A DNA stretch of 38,524 nucleotides from Nostoc sp. CHAB 5824 (GTDB taxonomy: Bacteria; Cyanobacteriota; Cyanobacteriia; Cyanobacteriales; Nostocaceae): NCBI RefSeq assembly GCF_020829665.1, contig NZ_JAIVFT010000034.1, forward strand, positions 6,511 to 45,034. Direction: 5' to 3'. This document shows positions 1 to 8,850 of this stretch, one piece after another. The notes under the pieces were generated by a model. That model had not been told where the DNA came from, ran no database searches, and worked only from the letters and a program-made list of their open reading frames with translations. The position numbers and the translations under genes are program-made. The first letter of the stretch is position 1, and the number at the start of each line of letters is the position of its first letter.

Positions 1-159
1 GGAACACCGCCTGGCACTTTAGCAATTAACTCGCCTAGTACAATTTACCAGCCAACAATTGATCGAATTCATGCTTTTGTAGTAGGAAGTAATGGTCGGC
101 TATATGACAAATTCTATGACGGTCAACGATGGGTGTGGGAGGATCAGGGAACGCCATAG
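1..159 (+). CDS. 3' end of a repeat protein, probably a beta-propeller lectin-like protein (partial)
   Basis: An open frame runs from the window edge to TAG at 157-159 and gives 52 residues; the start lies outside. It begins GTPPGT and ends in VWEDQGTP, so it spans about one repeat of ~48 residues. The core FVVGSNGRLYDKFYDG followed by a Trp-rich strand resembles the blades of fucose-binding or PLL-type propeller lectins. What I see is one blade-like unit; that the whole protein is a secreted or surface carbohydrate-binding propeller is inference. It is convergent with the oxidoreductase gene that follows. Confidence 0.5.
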   Translation, partial: GTPPGTLAINSPSTIYQPTIDRIHAFVVGSNGRLYDKFYDGQRWVWEDQGTP

Positions 160-252
160 GAAAGTCAGTAGATCGAAAACTTACTAGAGAATCGGGATTT
201 CAGCCGATGTCTCTGAGTCCGGAAGAGCGATCGCCACCTGGCGGCTTGATTG

Positions 253-288
253 GGCTGCTGCCTCCAGTCAGACATTGAGTCAGCAGCC
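253..288. terminator. Hairpin between convergent genes
   Basis: GGCTGCTG (253-260) pairs with CAGCAGCC (281-288) around a 20-base loop. It lies between the lectin-like gene end and the convergent oxidoreductase gene. No T-run follows, so a terminator role is only suggested by position. Confidence 0.3.
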
Positions 289-320
289 TATATGAATGCA
301 TTCCCATTCTGAAACCAACC

Positions 321-1442
321 TTACGACTGCCCAGAAGGTGCAGCAGCATGAATCAAGTCTGGCTTCTCGTCACTAGGAGGACGCTCAATAGTTTGATCCG
401 ATGTGGGACGTTGATGGCGAGCGCGAGTTTGAATCTGCACAGGTTGACCCGTCTCAATTGACTGGTAAAGCGCTTGAATGATAGAAACATCAATCAACCC
501 TTCCGTCCCAGATGGTTCTGGGTCTTTATCTTCGAGAATACAATCAGAGAAGTAAGTAAATTCAGCTGCTAGTTGATCGTGATCCTCAAAGGTACGCTCT
601 TGGGTTTCACCATTAATTGTCAGGTAGTGCTTCAGTTCTCCCTGCCAAGCATAGGCAGGTTCTACTCGCAAGTCGCCTTGAGTACCTACAATCTGATAGG
701 TTGAAACACTTGCACCTCCAAAGCTACAGGTAAATGTTGCCAATCGCTCATTCGGGAAACGCAAGATGACGCTAGTCATTTCTTCCACTTCGCTGAAGCG
801 TTGTTCTCCCTTACTAGCAGCTACAGCAAACACTTCAATTGGTTCATCTTGCAATAGATAACGTGCAGCATTAATGCAGTAGATGCCAATATCATAGAGC
901 GTGCCACCACCTGTAATATCTCGTAAACGAATATTACCTTCTTCTACTTGCTGAGTAAAAACTGAGTTGAAAATCCGTGGTTCACCAATTTGCTTTGAAC
1001 GCACAATTTCGACTGCTTGTAAATTGGCTTCTTCTAAATGTAAACGATAGGCAATCATTAGCTTAATATTATTATCATTGGCAGCTTTAATCATTGCCTC
1101 ACACTCTTCTTCTGTTACTGCCATTGGCTTTTCACACAATACATGAATTGCCTGATTAGCAGCCCGTACAGTGTAGTCACAATGTAAGTGATTGGGCAAT
1201 GCAATATAAACTGCATCAACCTCGCCGCTTGCTAGACAGTCTTCATACTCCTCGTAGGAGTAAGTATGCTCAATACCATACTTTTTGCTCAGTTCTTCGC
1301 TTTTAGTGGGGTCGTCTGAAACCAGCGCCACTAATTCTGAGTTTTCGGCGTGGGCAAACGAAGGTAAGGCAGCTTCTTGGGCAAACCAACCTAAACCAAC
1401 GACAGCGTAGCGAATTTTGCGTTTACCATTTGTAGCAGTCAT
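321..1442 (-). CDS. Gfo/Idh/MocA family NAD(P)-dependent oxidoreductase
   Basis: A 373-residue protein, usual length for this family of sugar and cyclitol dehydrogenases. The N-terminal Rossmann domain has YAVVGLGWFAQEAALP (residues ~12-27), and the family EKP motif appears as CEKPMAVT near residue 103. The C-terminal domain has GGGTLYDIGIYCINAARYL (~177-195), the usual active-site helix. The substrate is not evident; sugars or inositols are typical. The last ~35 residues are polar and low in complexity. ATG start at 1442. It is followed on the same strand by the hemerythrin gene (transcribed first, 102 bases away), but no functional link is evident. Confidence 0.88.
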   Translation of the reverse strand: MTATNGKRKIRYAVVGLGWFAQEAALPSFAHAENSELVALVSDDPTKSEELSKKYGIEHTYSYEEYEDCLASGEVDAVYIALPNHLHCDYTVRAANQAIHVLCEKPMAVTEEECEAMIKAANDNNIKLMIAYRLHLEEANLQAVEIVRSKQIGEPRIFNSVFTQQVEEGNIRLRDITGGGTLYDIGIYCINAARYLLQDEPIEVFAVAASKGEQRFSEVEEMTSVILRFPNERLATFTCSFGGASVSTYQIVGTQGDLRVEPAYAWQGELKHYLTINGETQERTFEDHDQLAAEFTYFSDCILEDKDPEPSGTEGLIDVSIIQALYQSIETGQPVQIQTRARHQRPTSDQTIERPPSDEKPDLIHAAAPSGQS

Positions 1443-1544
1443 TATTCTACTCCCTGATGAAGGACAATTTTGTAATTTTTATGCAATAATTATTTGCAAA
1501 TTATGGCTATTTGCTGATAAAAACACTTGAGAGAAAGTGCATTG

Positions 1545-2018
1545 TTACATTGCTAATGCAGCTTCTATATTAGGCACTAACTTAGCTTTAGCTTCCTGAA
1601 ATTCCTGACCCAATTCAGTTAGCTCTTTCTCACTCATACATTCGCGCACAGCAATAAAAATTTCGCTTTCTTCTTCTTCTACATGATGCTCAACTGTTTC
1701 CTTCAATTCGCTCATTTTTTCTTTAAACTCAGGGTCAGTAGGTTTAAGCGCCTTAATCTTTTCTAAAATCACTGAAACTTCTTCATGTTCTTCTTCAGCT
1801 TCTTCAATATATTGTTCAGTTTCTTCGTATTCTCGCATAGCTGGGTAGAAGACTAATTCTTCAGATATAGCATGTAAGTTCAATGCTATATAGATTTGAT
1901 TGAATTGCTCAACTAATTTTGCGCCCTTAGCTTTTTCTGCTTCTGCAAAAAGTTTCTCAACTTGGCGATGTTCTACTTCAATTAACGACAGAATGTCTGT
2001 TGCTTTAGTTTTAGCCAT
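1545..2018 (-). CDS. Hemerythrin HHE domain protein
   Basis: A 157-residue, highly acidic, all-helical protein. The expected diiron ligands are visible in order: H17, H49 with E53, H78 (EEHEEV), and H111/H112 with an acidic cluster EEEESEIF. Hemerythrins of this kind bind O2, NO or iron, or protect against oxidants; which applies here cannot be told. There is no signal peptide, so it should be cytoplasmic. The ATG at 2018 is the natural start. It is a single gene, with the oxidoreductase gene downstream. Confidence 0.88.
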   Translation of the reverse strand: MAKTKATDILSLIEVEHRQVEKLFAEAEKAKGAKLVEQFNQIYIALNLHAISEELVFYPAMREYEETEQYIEEAEEEHEEVSVILEKIKALKPTDPEFKEKMSELKETVEHHVEEEESEIFIAVRECMSEKELTELGQEFQEAKAKLVPNIEAALAM

Positions 2019-2438
2019 TTTCTTTTTCTCTAGTAATTACCGATTTCTTAGGCTGAGAATTTGAAAGGTTATGAAGGGTCTTTCATGTATTCTCTAAGAC
2101 TTGGTAAATGAAAACCTCATTCTTTGAGTAAGCTTTAATTTAGACTTAAGGAATATTTTCGGTATTGCACCTTAACTGAAATTCATAACCTCGGCGTGAT
2201 GGATACTGAGTATGTAGCGTTAGCATCCAAGGCTACGATCCAAACCTTGAACGCCAGTTAAAGATCCTCACACAGTACAGTATTAAATTACTTTTGCAAT
2301 TGAGTTCTAGTTTATCCATTTTTGTTGAAACACCAAAGTAGCTGACGCTGAAACCTTTAGTAGTGTGAGTCCTGAAGCAAACTAAGTTATACTTGTATTT
2401 CATGCTACAACAAAAATCATAGCTGTTTACTTAGATAG

Positions 2439-2618
2439 ATGGGAACTAGCCTCTCAGAACAGGGATTATTACTTCTGCGTCAAGCGCTTGATAACTCCAC
2501 ATCTGACTTTCGCCCTGGACAATGGGAAGCTATTGAAGGATTACTCAAGGAGCGATCGCATTTTTTCCTTGTTCTCGATATTATGATGATGTCACAAGAG
2601 ATATTTTTATTTTGGTGA
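2439..2618 (+). pseudogene. Remnant of a RecQ-like DNA helicase (N-terminal end only)
   Basis: A 59-codon frame starts at ATG 2439. Residues ~9-40 (core DFRPGQWEAIEGLLKERS) match the Q-motif region that precedes Walker A in cyanobacterial RecQ-like helicases. The P-loop that should follow is missing and the frame runs into unrelated residues and a stop. The rest of the helicase is not in the window. The ancestry call comes from motif memory; it could still be expressed as a short peptide. Confidence 0.6.
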
Positions 2619-2714
2619 AAAATTATAGCCAATTCTGGGTATTGAAAATCTGGAGCACAATTGGTGTATAAAACATACAGTTTTTAATACAAATAATAGG
2701 AGTTGAACAAGTGT

Positions 2715-3200
2715 ATGGTGATACAAAGAGAACCAACAACTCTGACTTTATACGCTCAAGATTATTACCTTTGGCTTAGGACAACCATCAACCAACTTCG
2801 CGCTGGTCAATTTTCATCTGTAGATTTAGATAATTTATTAGAAGAATTAGAAAGTATAGGTAGGAGCCAGAAGCGAACGGTGAAAAGTCTATTAATTCGA
2901 CTTTTTGAACATCTGCTGAAGCTCAGATACTGGGATGTGGAACGGGAGCGCAATGAAGGGCATTGGAAAGGGGAAATCAGGACATTCCGTAGAGAGATTA
3001 AAGATGAGCTCAAAGATAGCCCTAGTCTTAAACCTTACATTTTAGAAATATTTGATGAATGTTATCAAGATGCAAGAGCAGAAGCAAGCGATGCCTACGG
3101 CGGTAAACTACGCTCTCAACTTCCCATTGATACATTCCCTGTTGCAGTTCTTGGCTCTTTAGAACAAATTTTGGATGAAAACTGGTTTCCTGAGTCATAG
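2715..3200 (+). CDS. DUF29 family protein
   Basis: About 161 residues. The start TLYAQDYYLWLRTTINQLR, then DLDNLLEELESIGRSQKR, then SLLIRLFEHLLKLRYW follow the DUF29 pattern, a helical family very common in cyanobacteria with no assigned biochemical role. I chose ATG 2715 because AGGAG (2698-2702) sits 12 bases upstream; an in-frame TTG at 2703 directly abuts that site and cannot use it. It stands alone between a helicase remnant and a membrane protein gene. Confidence 0.85.
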   Translation: MVIQREPTTLTLYAQDYYLWLRTTINQLRAGQFSSVDLDNLLEELESIGRSQKRTVKSLLIRLFEHLLKLRYWDVERERNEGHWKGEIRTFRREIKDELKDSPSLKPYILEIFDECYQDARAEASDAYGGKLRSQLPIDTFPVAVLGSLEQILDENWFPES

Positions 3201-3416
3201 AACTCAACTTAATGTGCGCTTAAACGCGATCGCCTACATAAGTACTGCATTGTATCTAAAATAAAGCAGAAAATAAGTGCAAATGCTTTTTAGCTTTATC
3301 TAATCATGTTGCACAGTCTGCTTTTTATCATAACTATACGTAACCACCCATTGCTTCTCTACCAAACCCGATTAAAATAAATACGCAACTTGGGCTTCCA
3401 TAGGAGTTATCCAGCC

Positions 3417-4079
3417 GTGCAGCCGGACTTAATAGGTTTGGAAATTAGTAAGGGGGAACTAAGACGTTTGACTGGGTTCGATCCAGAAGACGTTTTTCGT
3501 CCCTCTGTTTTGCGAGATAGCAAGAAGCGATTAGGGTTTTTGATCAATGAAATGCTGGTGACACTGGCGCTAACGCCAATAATTGTTGGTTTTGTTTACG
3601 CGTTTATTATTCTGCCAACAATTGGTTCTTCAATTAGGCTAGGAATTCTTTTACTAATTTTAGTGCCAATGCCAATATTAGTGGGGCGATGGCTGTGGCG
3701 GCAGTTGACCTGTCCTGAAGGGCTGACAATACTTTTAGATGAAGTTGATAAATATCATGACCTGGTTGCTGCCATAGATATTAATGACCAATTGGCAGCA
3801 TCAGGAAACGTAGAAAGCAGTTTCCATGACCGAGATCAAGTAATCGCGGCCCTGCAACTAATTAGAGAAGATTTAGTTCGCGCTCTGAAAACGGAACGAA
3901 TTTTGCGGGATAATAAAAAATTGCTTGCTAATAACCAAGAGTTATTTGTGAATAATTTAGCCAGTCTGCAAGCTTTACAAGTTAGTAGTCAAGCAGGCGA
4001 ATATGCTCAACTGCTAAATCAATCATTGCAAATTGCGATCGATGTGCAAGCAGAAATCAGAAAATTACACAAAAATTGA
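3417..4079 (+). CDS. Conserved cyanobacterial membrane protein of unknown function
   Basis: About 220 residues from GTG 3417, chosen because AGGAG (3402-3406) lies 10 bases upstream; a TTG at 3390 would extend it by nine residues. Near residues 45-92 are two hydrophobic stretches with a short gap (ALTPIIVGFVYAFIILPTIG and LGILLLILVPMPILVG), predicting a membrane hairpin. The rest (~100-220) is polar and helical, ending in a Leu/Asn/Gln-rich stretch that may form a coiled coil. I recognise no family. It ends 55 bases before the DUF1537 gene on the same strand. Confidence 0.7.
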   Translation: MQPDLIGLEISKGELRRLTGFDPEDVFRPSVLRDSKKRLGFLINEMLVTLALTPIIVGFVYAFIILPTIGSSIRLGILLLILVPMPILVGRWLWRQLTCPEGLTILLDEVDKYHDLVAAIDINDQLAASGNVESSFHDRDQVIAALQLIREDLVRALKTERILRDNKKLLANNQELFVNNLASLQALQVSSQAGEYAQLLNQSLQIAIDVQAEIRKLHKN

Positions 4080-4134
4080 GTAGAGTTTTTATTTGCTGAT
4101 AAATTTCCTAAAAACAATTGCCCCGTTCACATAA

Positions 4135-5457
4135 ATGAGCAACAAACCCAAAATAATTGTCCTGGATGATGACCCTACAGGTTCTCAAACAGTCCACAGC
4201 TGCTTGCTGCTAATGCACTGGGATGTGGACACTCTACGCACCGGGTTGCAGGATGATTCGCCGATTTTCTTTGTGCTGACTAATACTAGATCGCTAACGC
4301 CAGAGTCAGCTGCATCTGTCACGAAAGAAGTTTGCCAGAACCTAAAAATCGCTTTGAATGCTGAAGGAACTAAGGATTTTTTGATTGTCAGCCGTTCTGA
4401 TTCTACTTTGCGGGGGCATTATCCCATTGAAACAGATGCGATCGCACAAGAACTCGGCCCTTTTGATGCTCATTTTCTTGTACCAGCTTTTTTTGACGGC
4501 GGACGCATCACTCATGACAGCGTGCATTACTTAATTATCGGCGGTGTACCTACCCCAGTCCATGAAACTGAATTTGCCCGTGATTCAGTCTTCAGCTACC
4601 ATTACAGTTACTTACCCAAGTACGTTGAAGAAAAGACTCAAGGACGAATTAGTGCCGAAGCTGTAGAAAGGTTTCTCCTCGCTGATATTCGCGCTGGTAG
4701 TTTGGAACGATTGTTACAACTTAATGGTAATAAGTGCGCTGTTGTAGATGGTGAAACTCAAGACGATCTCAACCGCTTTGCAGTAGATATATTAGCAGCA
4801 GCAAGTCAAGGGAAACGCTTTCTGTTTCGCAGTGCAGCAAGTATTTTAACGGCTTTAGCCGCTTTACCACCCCAACCCATTGCCGCCGAAAATATGTCGC
4901 AGTACGTGCGCCAAGGTAAACCAGGTGCGGTGATTGTTGGTTCCCATGTGAAAAAAACTACTCAACAATTAGAGGCGCTGTTACGAGTAGAGGGAACAGT
5001 GGGAATTGAAGTGAATGTAGCACGATTACTTGAGGATGCAAATCAATCTGCGGCACTGCTAACTGAAATCAAAGAAAGTACATGGGCGGCACATGAGGCT
5101 GGCAAAACACCAGTGGTTTATACTAGCCGTCAGGAACTGAGTTTTAAAGATGTCAATACACGATTGGAGTTTGGGGCAAAAGTTTCAAGTTTATTAATGG
5201 ATATTGTGCGGGGTTTACCATCTGATATAGGATTCTTAATCAGCAAGGGTGGTATTACCTCAAACGATATGTTGAGTACTGGACTAGCTTTAATTTCAGC
5301 CCGCTTACTCGGTCAAATTTTAGCTGGTTGTTCAATGGTATTAACGCCATCCGATCATCCCCAGTTTCCTGATTTGCCTGTGGTGCTGTTTCCAGGTAAC
5401 GTCGGCGATGCTGATGCGTTGGGGACAGTTTATCAGAGGTTGACTAAAACAGTCTAG
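4135..5457 (+). CDS. Four-carbon acid sugar kinase family protein (DUF1537, OtnK/YgbK type)
   Basis: A 440-residue protein, normal for this family of ATP-dependent kinases acting on four-carbon sugar acids. The N-terminal domain starts with the signature DDDPTGSQTVH (residues 11-21) and has SRSDSTLRGHYP (~87-98). The C-terminal nucleotide-binding domain has SKGGITSNDM and ends with PGNVGDADAL. No dedicated sugar-acid dehydrogenase or isomerase lies beside it, so the substrate is unknown. ATG start at 4135. It may share a transcript with the preceding membrane protein gene. Confidence 0.88.
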   Translation: MSNKPKIIVLDDDPTGSQTVHSCLLLMHWDVDTLRTGLQDDSPIFFVLTNTRSLTPESAASVTKEVCQNLKIALNAEGTKDFLIVSRSDSTLRGHYPIETDAIAQELGPFDAHFLVPAFFDGGRITHDSVHYLIIGGVPTPVHETEFARDSVFSYHYSYLPKYVEEKTQGRISAEAVERFLLADIRAGSLERLLQLNGNKCAVVDGETQDDLNRFAVDILAAASQGKRFLFRSAASILTALAALPPQPIAAENMSQYVRQGKPGAVIVGSHVKKTTQQLEALLRVEGTVGIEVNVARLLEDANQSAALLTEIKESTWAAHEAGKTPVVYTSRQELSFKDVNTRLEFGAKVSSLLMDIVRGLPSDIGFLISKGGITSNDMLSTGLALISARLLGQILAGCSMVLTPSDHPQFPDLPVVLFPGNVGDADALGTVYQRLTKTV

Positions 5458-5613
5458 AGTGTTGAGTATGAAATGAAAATAATTCCGAACTACAGCGGAT
5501 TGCAAGTTAGTGAGGTACAGTATTCTGGTTTACAAGCTAGATAAAAAACCTTTTTTATTACAGCAGTTTTCAGGTATTTTTACCACAACTGAGACGGTGA
5601 ATGGAAAGTGTAG

Positions 5614-5664
5614 AGACGCGATTAATCGCGTCTGTACTAGGGATAGACGCGATTAATCGCATCT
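5614..5664. repeat. Two dispersed 20-bp palindromes (AGACGCGATTAATCGCGTCT family)
   Basis: A perfect palindrome, AGACGCGATTAATCGCGTCT, lies at 5614-5633 and a near copy with one change at 5645-5664; each is followed by TGTACTAGGG or similar. The same family recurs at 16239-16293. They lie just after the DUF1537 gene, where they could act as hairpins, but their recurrence shows they are dispersed repeats. Confidence 0.85.
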
Positions 5665-5752
5665 GTACTAGGGAGTGCTGTAGTTCAATTACTTAAAAAG
5701 CGCTGCAACTCCTAATTCTTAACTCCGCACTTTCCTACCTGACACTGATCTA

Positions 5753-5788
5753 ATATTGGTAATTATTCGGATATTGGTAATTATTCGG
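5753..5788. repeat. 18-bp perfect tandem duplication upstream of minC
   Basis: ATATTGGTAATTATTCGG occurs twice head to tail (5753-5770 and 5771-5788), ending 29 bases before the minC start. It is either a recent slippage or a doubled regulatory site in the minC leader. The rest of the 5458-5817 gap holds the palindromes listed separately and nothing else I recognise. Confidence 0.85.
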
Positions 5789-5817
5789 AGTGTCCCTTGT
5801 TTTTTGGCTAGTAATGC

Positions 5818-6855
5818 ATGACTTCTGATTCTGCGGTTCCCAATCTAAAGTCAAATTCTGCCCTTCCTAATGCAGAACCAAACTCTATCCTTTCTCAGGT
5901 AGAGGTAAATCCTACTGTTTCTGATGTAGAGTCAGATTCTATCCTCCCGGATGCGGAGTTAAAATCTGTTCTCCTTTATTTAAAATCAAATACTGTCCTT
6001 GAGGATGTAGAGTCACCTGCTAACCCCGATGTCGAGTCAAATCCTGATACGGTATCAGATTTTATCCTTACTGATTCAAATCCTAATGAGTCAGCATCTC
6101 CAGGGCATCGCGTAAATGACAATACTCAAGTCCAGCTAAAAAGTAAGGAGGGACGACTGTTATTAATTTTGCCTCCGGAATCTCAAGTATCTGCCTCAGA
6201 ACTTAGTTGGTCTGATATTTGGCAGCAAATAAGACAACGTTTGAATGCAGGCGATCGCTTCCGTATATCTAATACTCCTGTGCATCTGATGGCACAAGAC
6301 CGCCTAGTAGATGCCAGACAACTGCAAGAACTCGCCGAGGCTTTGAGTGAAGTCCAACTGCGGCTCATATCAATCTCGACTAGTCGTCGGCAAACTGCGA
6401 TCGCTGCTGTAACATCTGGGTATTCTGTAGAACAATTACAGCCAGTAACTTCCCTGAATTCCGAGCCAACAGCTACAGCCATACCCCAGGCAGATGCCCT
6501 CTATTTGGAAATGACAGTCCGCTCTGGAGTAGAAATTCGTCATCCTGGTACAGTAATTCTCTTGGGAGATTTAAATCCAGGTGGTATTGTAATTGCAGAT
6601 GGAGATATTATCATCTGGGGTCGCCTACGTGGAATCGCTCATGCTGGTGCTGGAGGCAATCGTGAGTGTCTAATTATGGCCTTGCAAATGGAACCGACCC
6701 AACTACGGATCGCAGATGCTGTAGCTAGGGCACCAGAAAAAACGCCAATGCAGTTTTCTCCAGAGGTGGCACATATTACGCCTCAAGGAATTCGCATCGC
6801 TAGGGCTACTGATTTTTCCAGAAACCAATTCACCAAGAGCAATCAAGAGCCATAA
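5818..6855 (+). CDS. minC: Septum site-determining protein MinC
   Basis: A 345-residue FtsZ-assembly inhibitor that, with MinD and MinE, keeps division at mid-cell. The C-terminal beta-helix domain is clear (~235-325: VRSGVEIRHPGTVILLGDLN, then GGIVIADGDIIIWGRLRG). The N-terminal FtsZ-inhibiting domain is about 108-200 (GRLLLILPPESQ onward). Ahead of it is an unusual ~100-residue acidic, Ser/Asn-rich tail built from a 9-residue repeat (residues 4-66). Many cyanobacterial MinC proteins have a low-complexity tail, but the regular repeat here is notable. ATG 5818. It precedes minD on the same strand. Confidence 0.95.
   Translation: MTSDSAVPNLKSNSALPNAEPNSILSQVEVNPTVSDVESDSILPDAELKSVLLYLKSNTVLEDVESPANPDVESNPDTVSDFILTDSNPNESASPGHRVNDNTQVQLKSKEGRLLLILPPESQVSASELSWSDIWQQIRQRLNAGDRFRISNTPVHLMAQDRLVDARQLQELAEALSEVQLRLISISTSRRQTAIAAVTSGYSVEQLQPVTSLNSEPTATAIPQADALYLEMTVRSGVEIRHPGTVILLGDLNPGGIVIADGDIIIWGRLRGIAHAGAGGNRECLIMALQMEPTQLRIADAVARAPEKTPMQFSPEVAHITPQGIRIARATDFSRNQFTKSNQEP
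5827..6015 (+). repeat. 27-bp (9-codon) repeat inside minC, about seven copies
   Basis: Residues 4-66 of MinC divide exactly into seven units of nine residues, for example NSALPNAEP, NSILSQVEV, NPTVSDVES, DSILPDAEL and NTVLEDVES, followed by a shortened eighth unit. The consensus is [ND]-S-[AVI]-L-P-[DN]-[VA]-E-S. Because the frame is kept, copy number could vary without breaking the gene. Confidence 0.75.
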
Positions 6856-7022
6856 ATATTTACTTAAAGGATGAAGTAGATCGGGATGAAATAAAACAAA
6901 TATTCATGTCTCGCCTTGATACGGAGAACAGATATTTCTTCATACTAGATACCATACTTCATACTTTATACTGCAATTTACTGTTTTATATTTTCTGAAC
7001 CCTTATTGACCGTATTTCTATC

Positions 7023-7829
7023 ATGACTCGCATTATTGTGATTACCTCCGGTAAAGGAGGAGTGGGTAAAACCACAGTTTCAGCAAATCTGGGCATGGCT
7101 TTAGCCAAAATGGGGCGTCAAGTTGCCTTGGTTGATGCGGATTTTGGTCTGAGAAATTTGGATTTGCTGCTAGGGCTAGAAAACCGCATCGTCTATACTG
7201 CGGTGGAAGTCTTGGCTAGAGAGTGCCGCTTAGAACAAGCCTTGGTGAAAGATAAGCGCCAACCCAATCTCGTACTTCTGCCGGCAGCCCAAAATCGCTC
7301 TAAAGATGCAGTCACGCCTGAACAGATGAAGTTATTGGTGAATGCACTGGCGCAAAAATATCAATATGTGATCATCGATAGCCCCGCCGGCATTGAAAAT
7401 GGGTTTAAAAATGCGATCGGCCCGGCAAAAGAAGCGCTAGTTATTAGCACACCAGAAATTTCCTCAGTTCGTGACGCTGACCGGGTAGTGGGGTTACTAG
7501 AAGCACAAGGTATCAAGCGTGTTCATTTAATAATTAACCGCATCAGACCCGCAATGGTGCAGGCAAATGATATGATGTCAGTGCAAGATGTTCAGGAACT
7601 TCTCGCCATTCCCCTGATCGGGGTAATCCCTGACGACGAGCGTGTTATTGTATCTACCAATCGCGGCGAACCCTTAGTGTTAGCGGAAAATCCCTCTTTA
7701 GCTGCCACAGCCTTTGAGAACATTGCTCGTAGATTAGAAGGGGAAAGTGTCGAATTTCTGGAGATCGACTCGTCCCAAGACAGCATCTTCGCGCGTATAC
7801 GAAGGTTGTTCAGGACAAAGATTGTTTAA
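7023..7829 (+). CDS. minD: Septum site-determining ATPase MinD
   Basis: A 268-residue ParA/MinD-type ATPase that binds the membrane when ATP-bound and recruits MinC. The deviant Walker A GKGGVGKTT is at residues 10-18, and LVDADFGLRNLDLLLG follows at ~38-53. DSPAGIENGF (~119-128) is the switch II/Walker B area. The C-terminus (IFARIRRLFRTKIV) is an amphipathic basic helix suited to membrane targeting. It starts 167 bases after minC, and minE follows after 36 bases, so minD and minE are surely cotranscribed. Confidence 0.97.
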   Translation: MTRIIVITSGKGGVGKTTVSANLGMALAKMGRQVALVDADFGLRNLDLLLGLENRIVYTAVEVLARECRLEQALVKDKRQPNLVLLPAAQNRSKDAVTPEQMKLLVNALAQKYQYVIIDSPAGIENGFKNAIGPAKEALVISTPEISSVRDADRVVGLLEAQGIKRVHLIINRIRPAMVQANDMMSVQDVQELLAIPLIGVIPDDERVIVSTNRGEPLVLAENPSLAATAFENIARRLEGESVEFLEIDSSQDSIFARIRRLFRTKIV

Positions 7830-7865
7830 TTTACTTTTCCAGTCTCCGCCCCAGACCTATTCGTA

Positions 7866-8156
7866 ATGATTGAACTTCTAGAACGACTTTTCTCTCGCGG
7901 TTCTGATAGCAGTCGAACTCAAGTTAAACGTCGCCTGCAATTGGTGATTGCTCACGATCGCGCTGACATAGACCCTCAAACGTTGGAAAAAATGCGGAAA
8001 GAAATCTTAGATGTAGTCTGTCGCTATGTCGAAGTTGAGACGGAGGGCTTGGAGTTCTCCTTAGAAAGCAACCAACGAACGACAGCTTTAATTGCTAATT
8101 TGCCCATCCGCCGAATCAAAGGAGCTATACCTGAATGGGAAAGGGGTGATAAATAA
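7866..8156 (+). CDS. minE: Cell division topological specificity factor MinE
   Basis: A 96-residue protein of normal MinE length. The N-terminal MIELLERLFSRG matches the membrane and MinD-binding segment, VKRRLQLVIAHDRADI is the contact beta-strand region, and the C-terminal half (LEKMRKEILDVVCRYVEVE) is the dimerising topological specificity domain. It stimulates MinD ATPase activity and drives MinCD oscillation. It is the last gene of min; the next 263 bases are AT-rich with one HIP1 site and no gene. Confidence 0.96.
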   Translation: MIELLERLFSRGSDSSRTQVKRRLQLVIAHDRADIDPQTLEKMRKEILDVVCRYVEVETEGLEFSLESNQRTTALIANLPIRRIKGAIPEWERGDK

Positions 8157-8419
8157 GTTTCTATAATTTTATTTTTAAGTAAAAATGCTTAAAAAATAGT
8201 TAAATTATCTTTAATTGTGATAAAGCATACTAACTTTAGTTGATAGTTGTGGGCGAATTCTACGATACGCTTGATGAATTGAGTACTGCGAGAACTATTT
8301 TCTTCAGAGACTCATTGCGTGGGAGCGATCGCCTTTACCTGAACTCTCACAATGTAATCTCTCCTCGAAGCCTGTTAACGTAATAAATGAAGTCCTGTTG
8401 GTATTGAGGCAAATAACTT

Positions 8420-8695
8420 GTGACAGCCAGAGAGCAACTAATTCAGGAAATTGAGCAGGTTTCAGATTCTCTAGTCGAAGAAGTGCTAGACTTCTTACTA
8501 TTCATAAAAGGCAGACAGGATCAGAAAAATTCCACATCTGATGGTGAGAAAAGCCAGCTATCTGAGCAAAGCATTCTAGAGCGTATGGGAGGAATTCCCC
8601 AGCATTTGCTCTGTGTTGGTAATTTGTCAGATCGAGACGTTCGGAGAGCAGTTATTGCATCGCGGATACAGCAGAGCCACCAACAGAAATCATGA
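8420..8695 (+). CDS. Antitoxin of a toxin-antitoxin pair (DUF2281 type)
   Basis: A 91-residue protein. The N-terminus REQLIQEIEQVSDSLVEEVL followed by DFLLFIKGRQ is the pattern of DUF2281/VapB-like antitoxins common in cyanobacteria; the C-terminal tail is polar and basic and would wrap the toxin. The GTG start at 8420 is backed by GAGG ten bases upstream. Its stop overlaps the toxin ATG by four bases (ATGA at 8692), the usual coupled layout. The partner toxin gene is broken, so this antitoxin is now probably an orphan. Confidence 0.75.
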   Translation: MTAREQLIQEIEQVSDSLVEEVLDFLLFIKGRQDQKNSTSDGEKSQLSEQSILERMGGIPQHLLCVGNLSDRDVRRAVIASRIQQSHQQKS

Positions 8696-8850
8696 CCTAT
8701 CATTCTACAATTTTGGTAGATACAGGTTTATTGGTTGCCTTTTACGACTCAGCAGATTCACATCACAATCGAGTGGTTAAATTTTTTGCTGGATGTACTA
8801 GTCGATTGTTGACGAGTGAAGGTTGTGTTACTGAAGTAATGTGGCTATTA
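8692..8850 (+). pseudogene. 5' half of a PIN-domain toxin gene, cut by an insertion
   Basis: 53 codons from ATG 8692 encode the start of a VapC-like PIN RNase: ILVDTGLLVAFYDSADSHH carries the first conserved Asp, and CVTEVMWLL is the second helix with its conserved Glu. At TTA (8848-8850) the homology stops; the frame runs eight codons into inserted DNA to a stop at 8875-8877. The missing half is at 12599-12862, and joining CTATTA to GCCTCT keeps the frame. Alone this half lacks the distal acidic residues and should be inactive. Confidence 0.85.
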
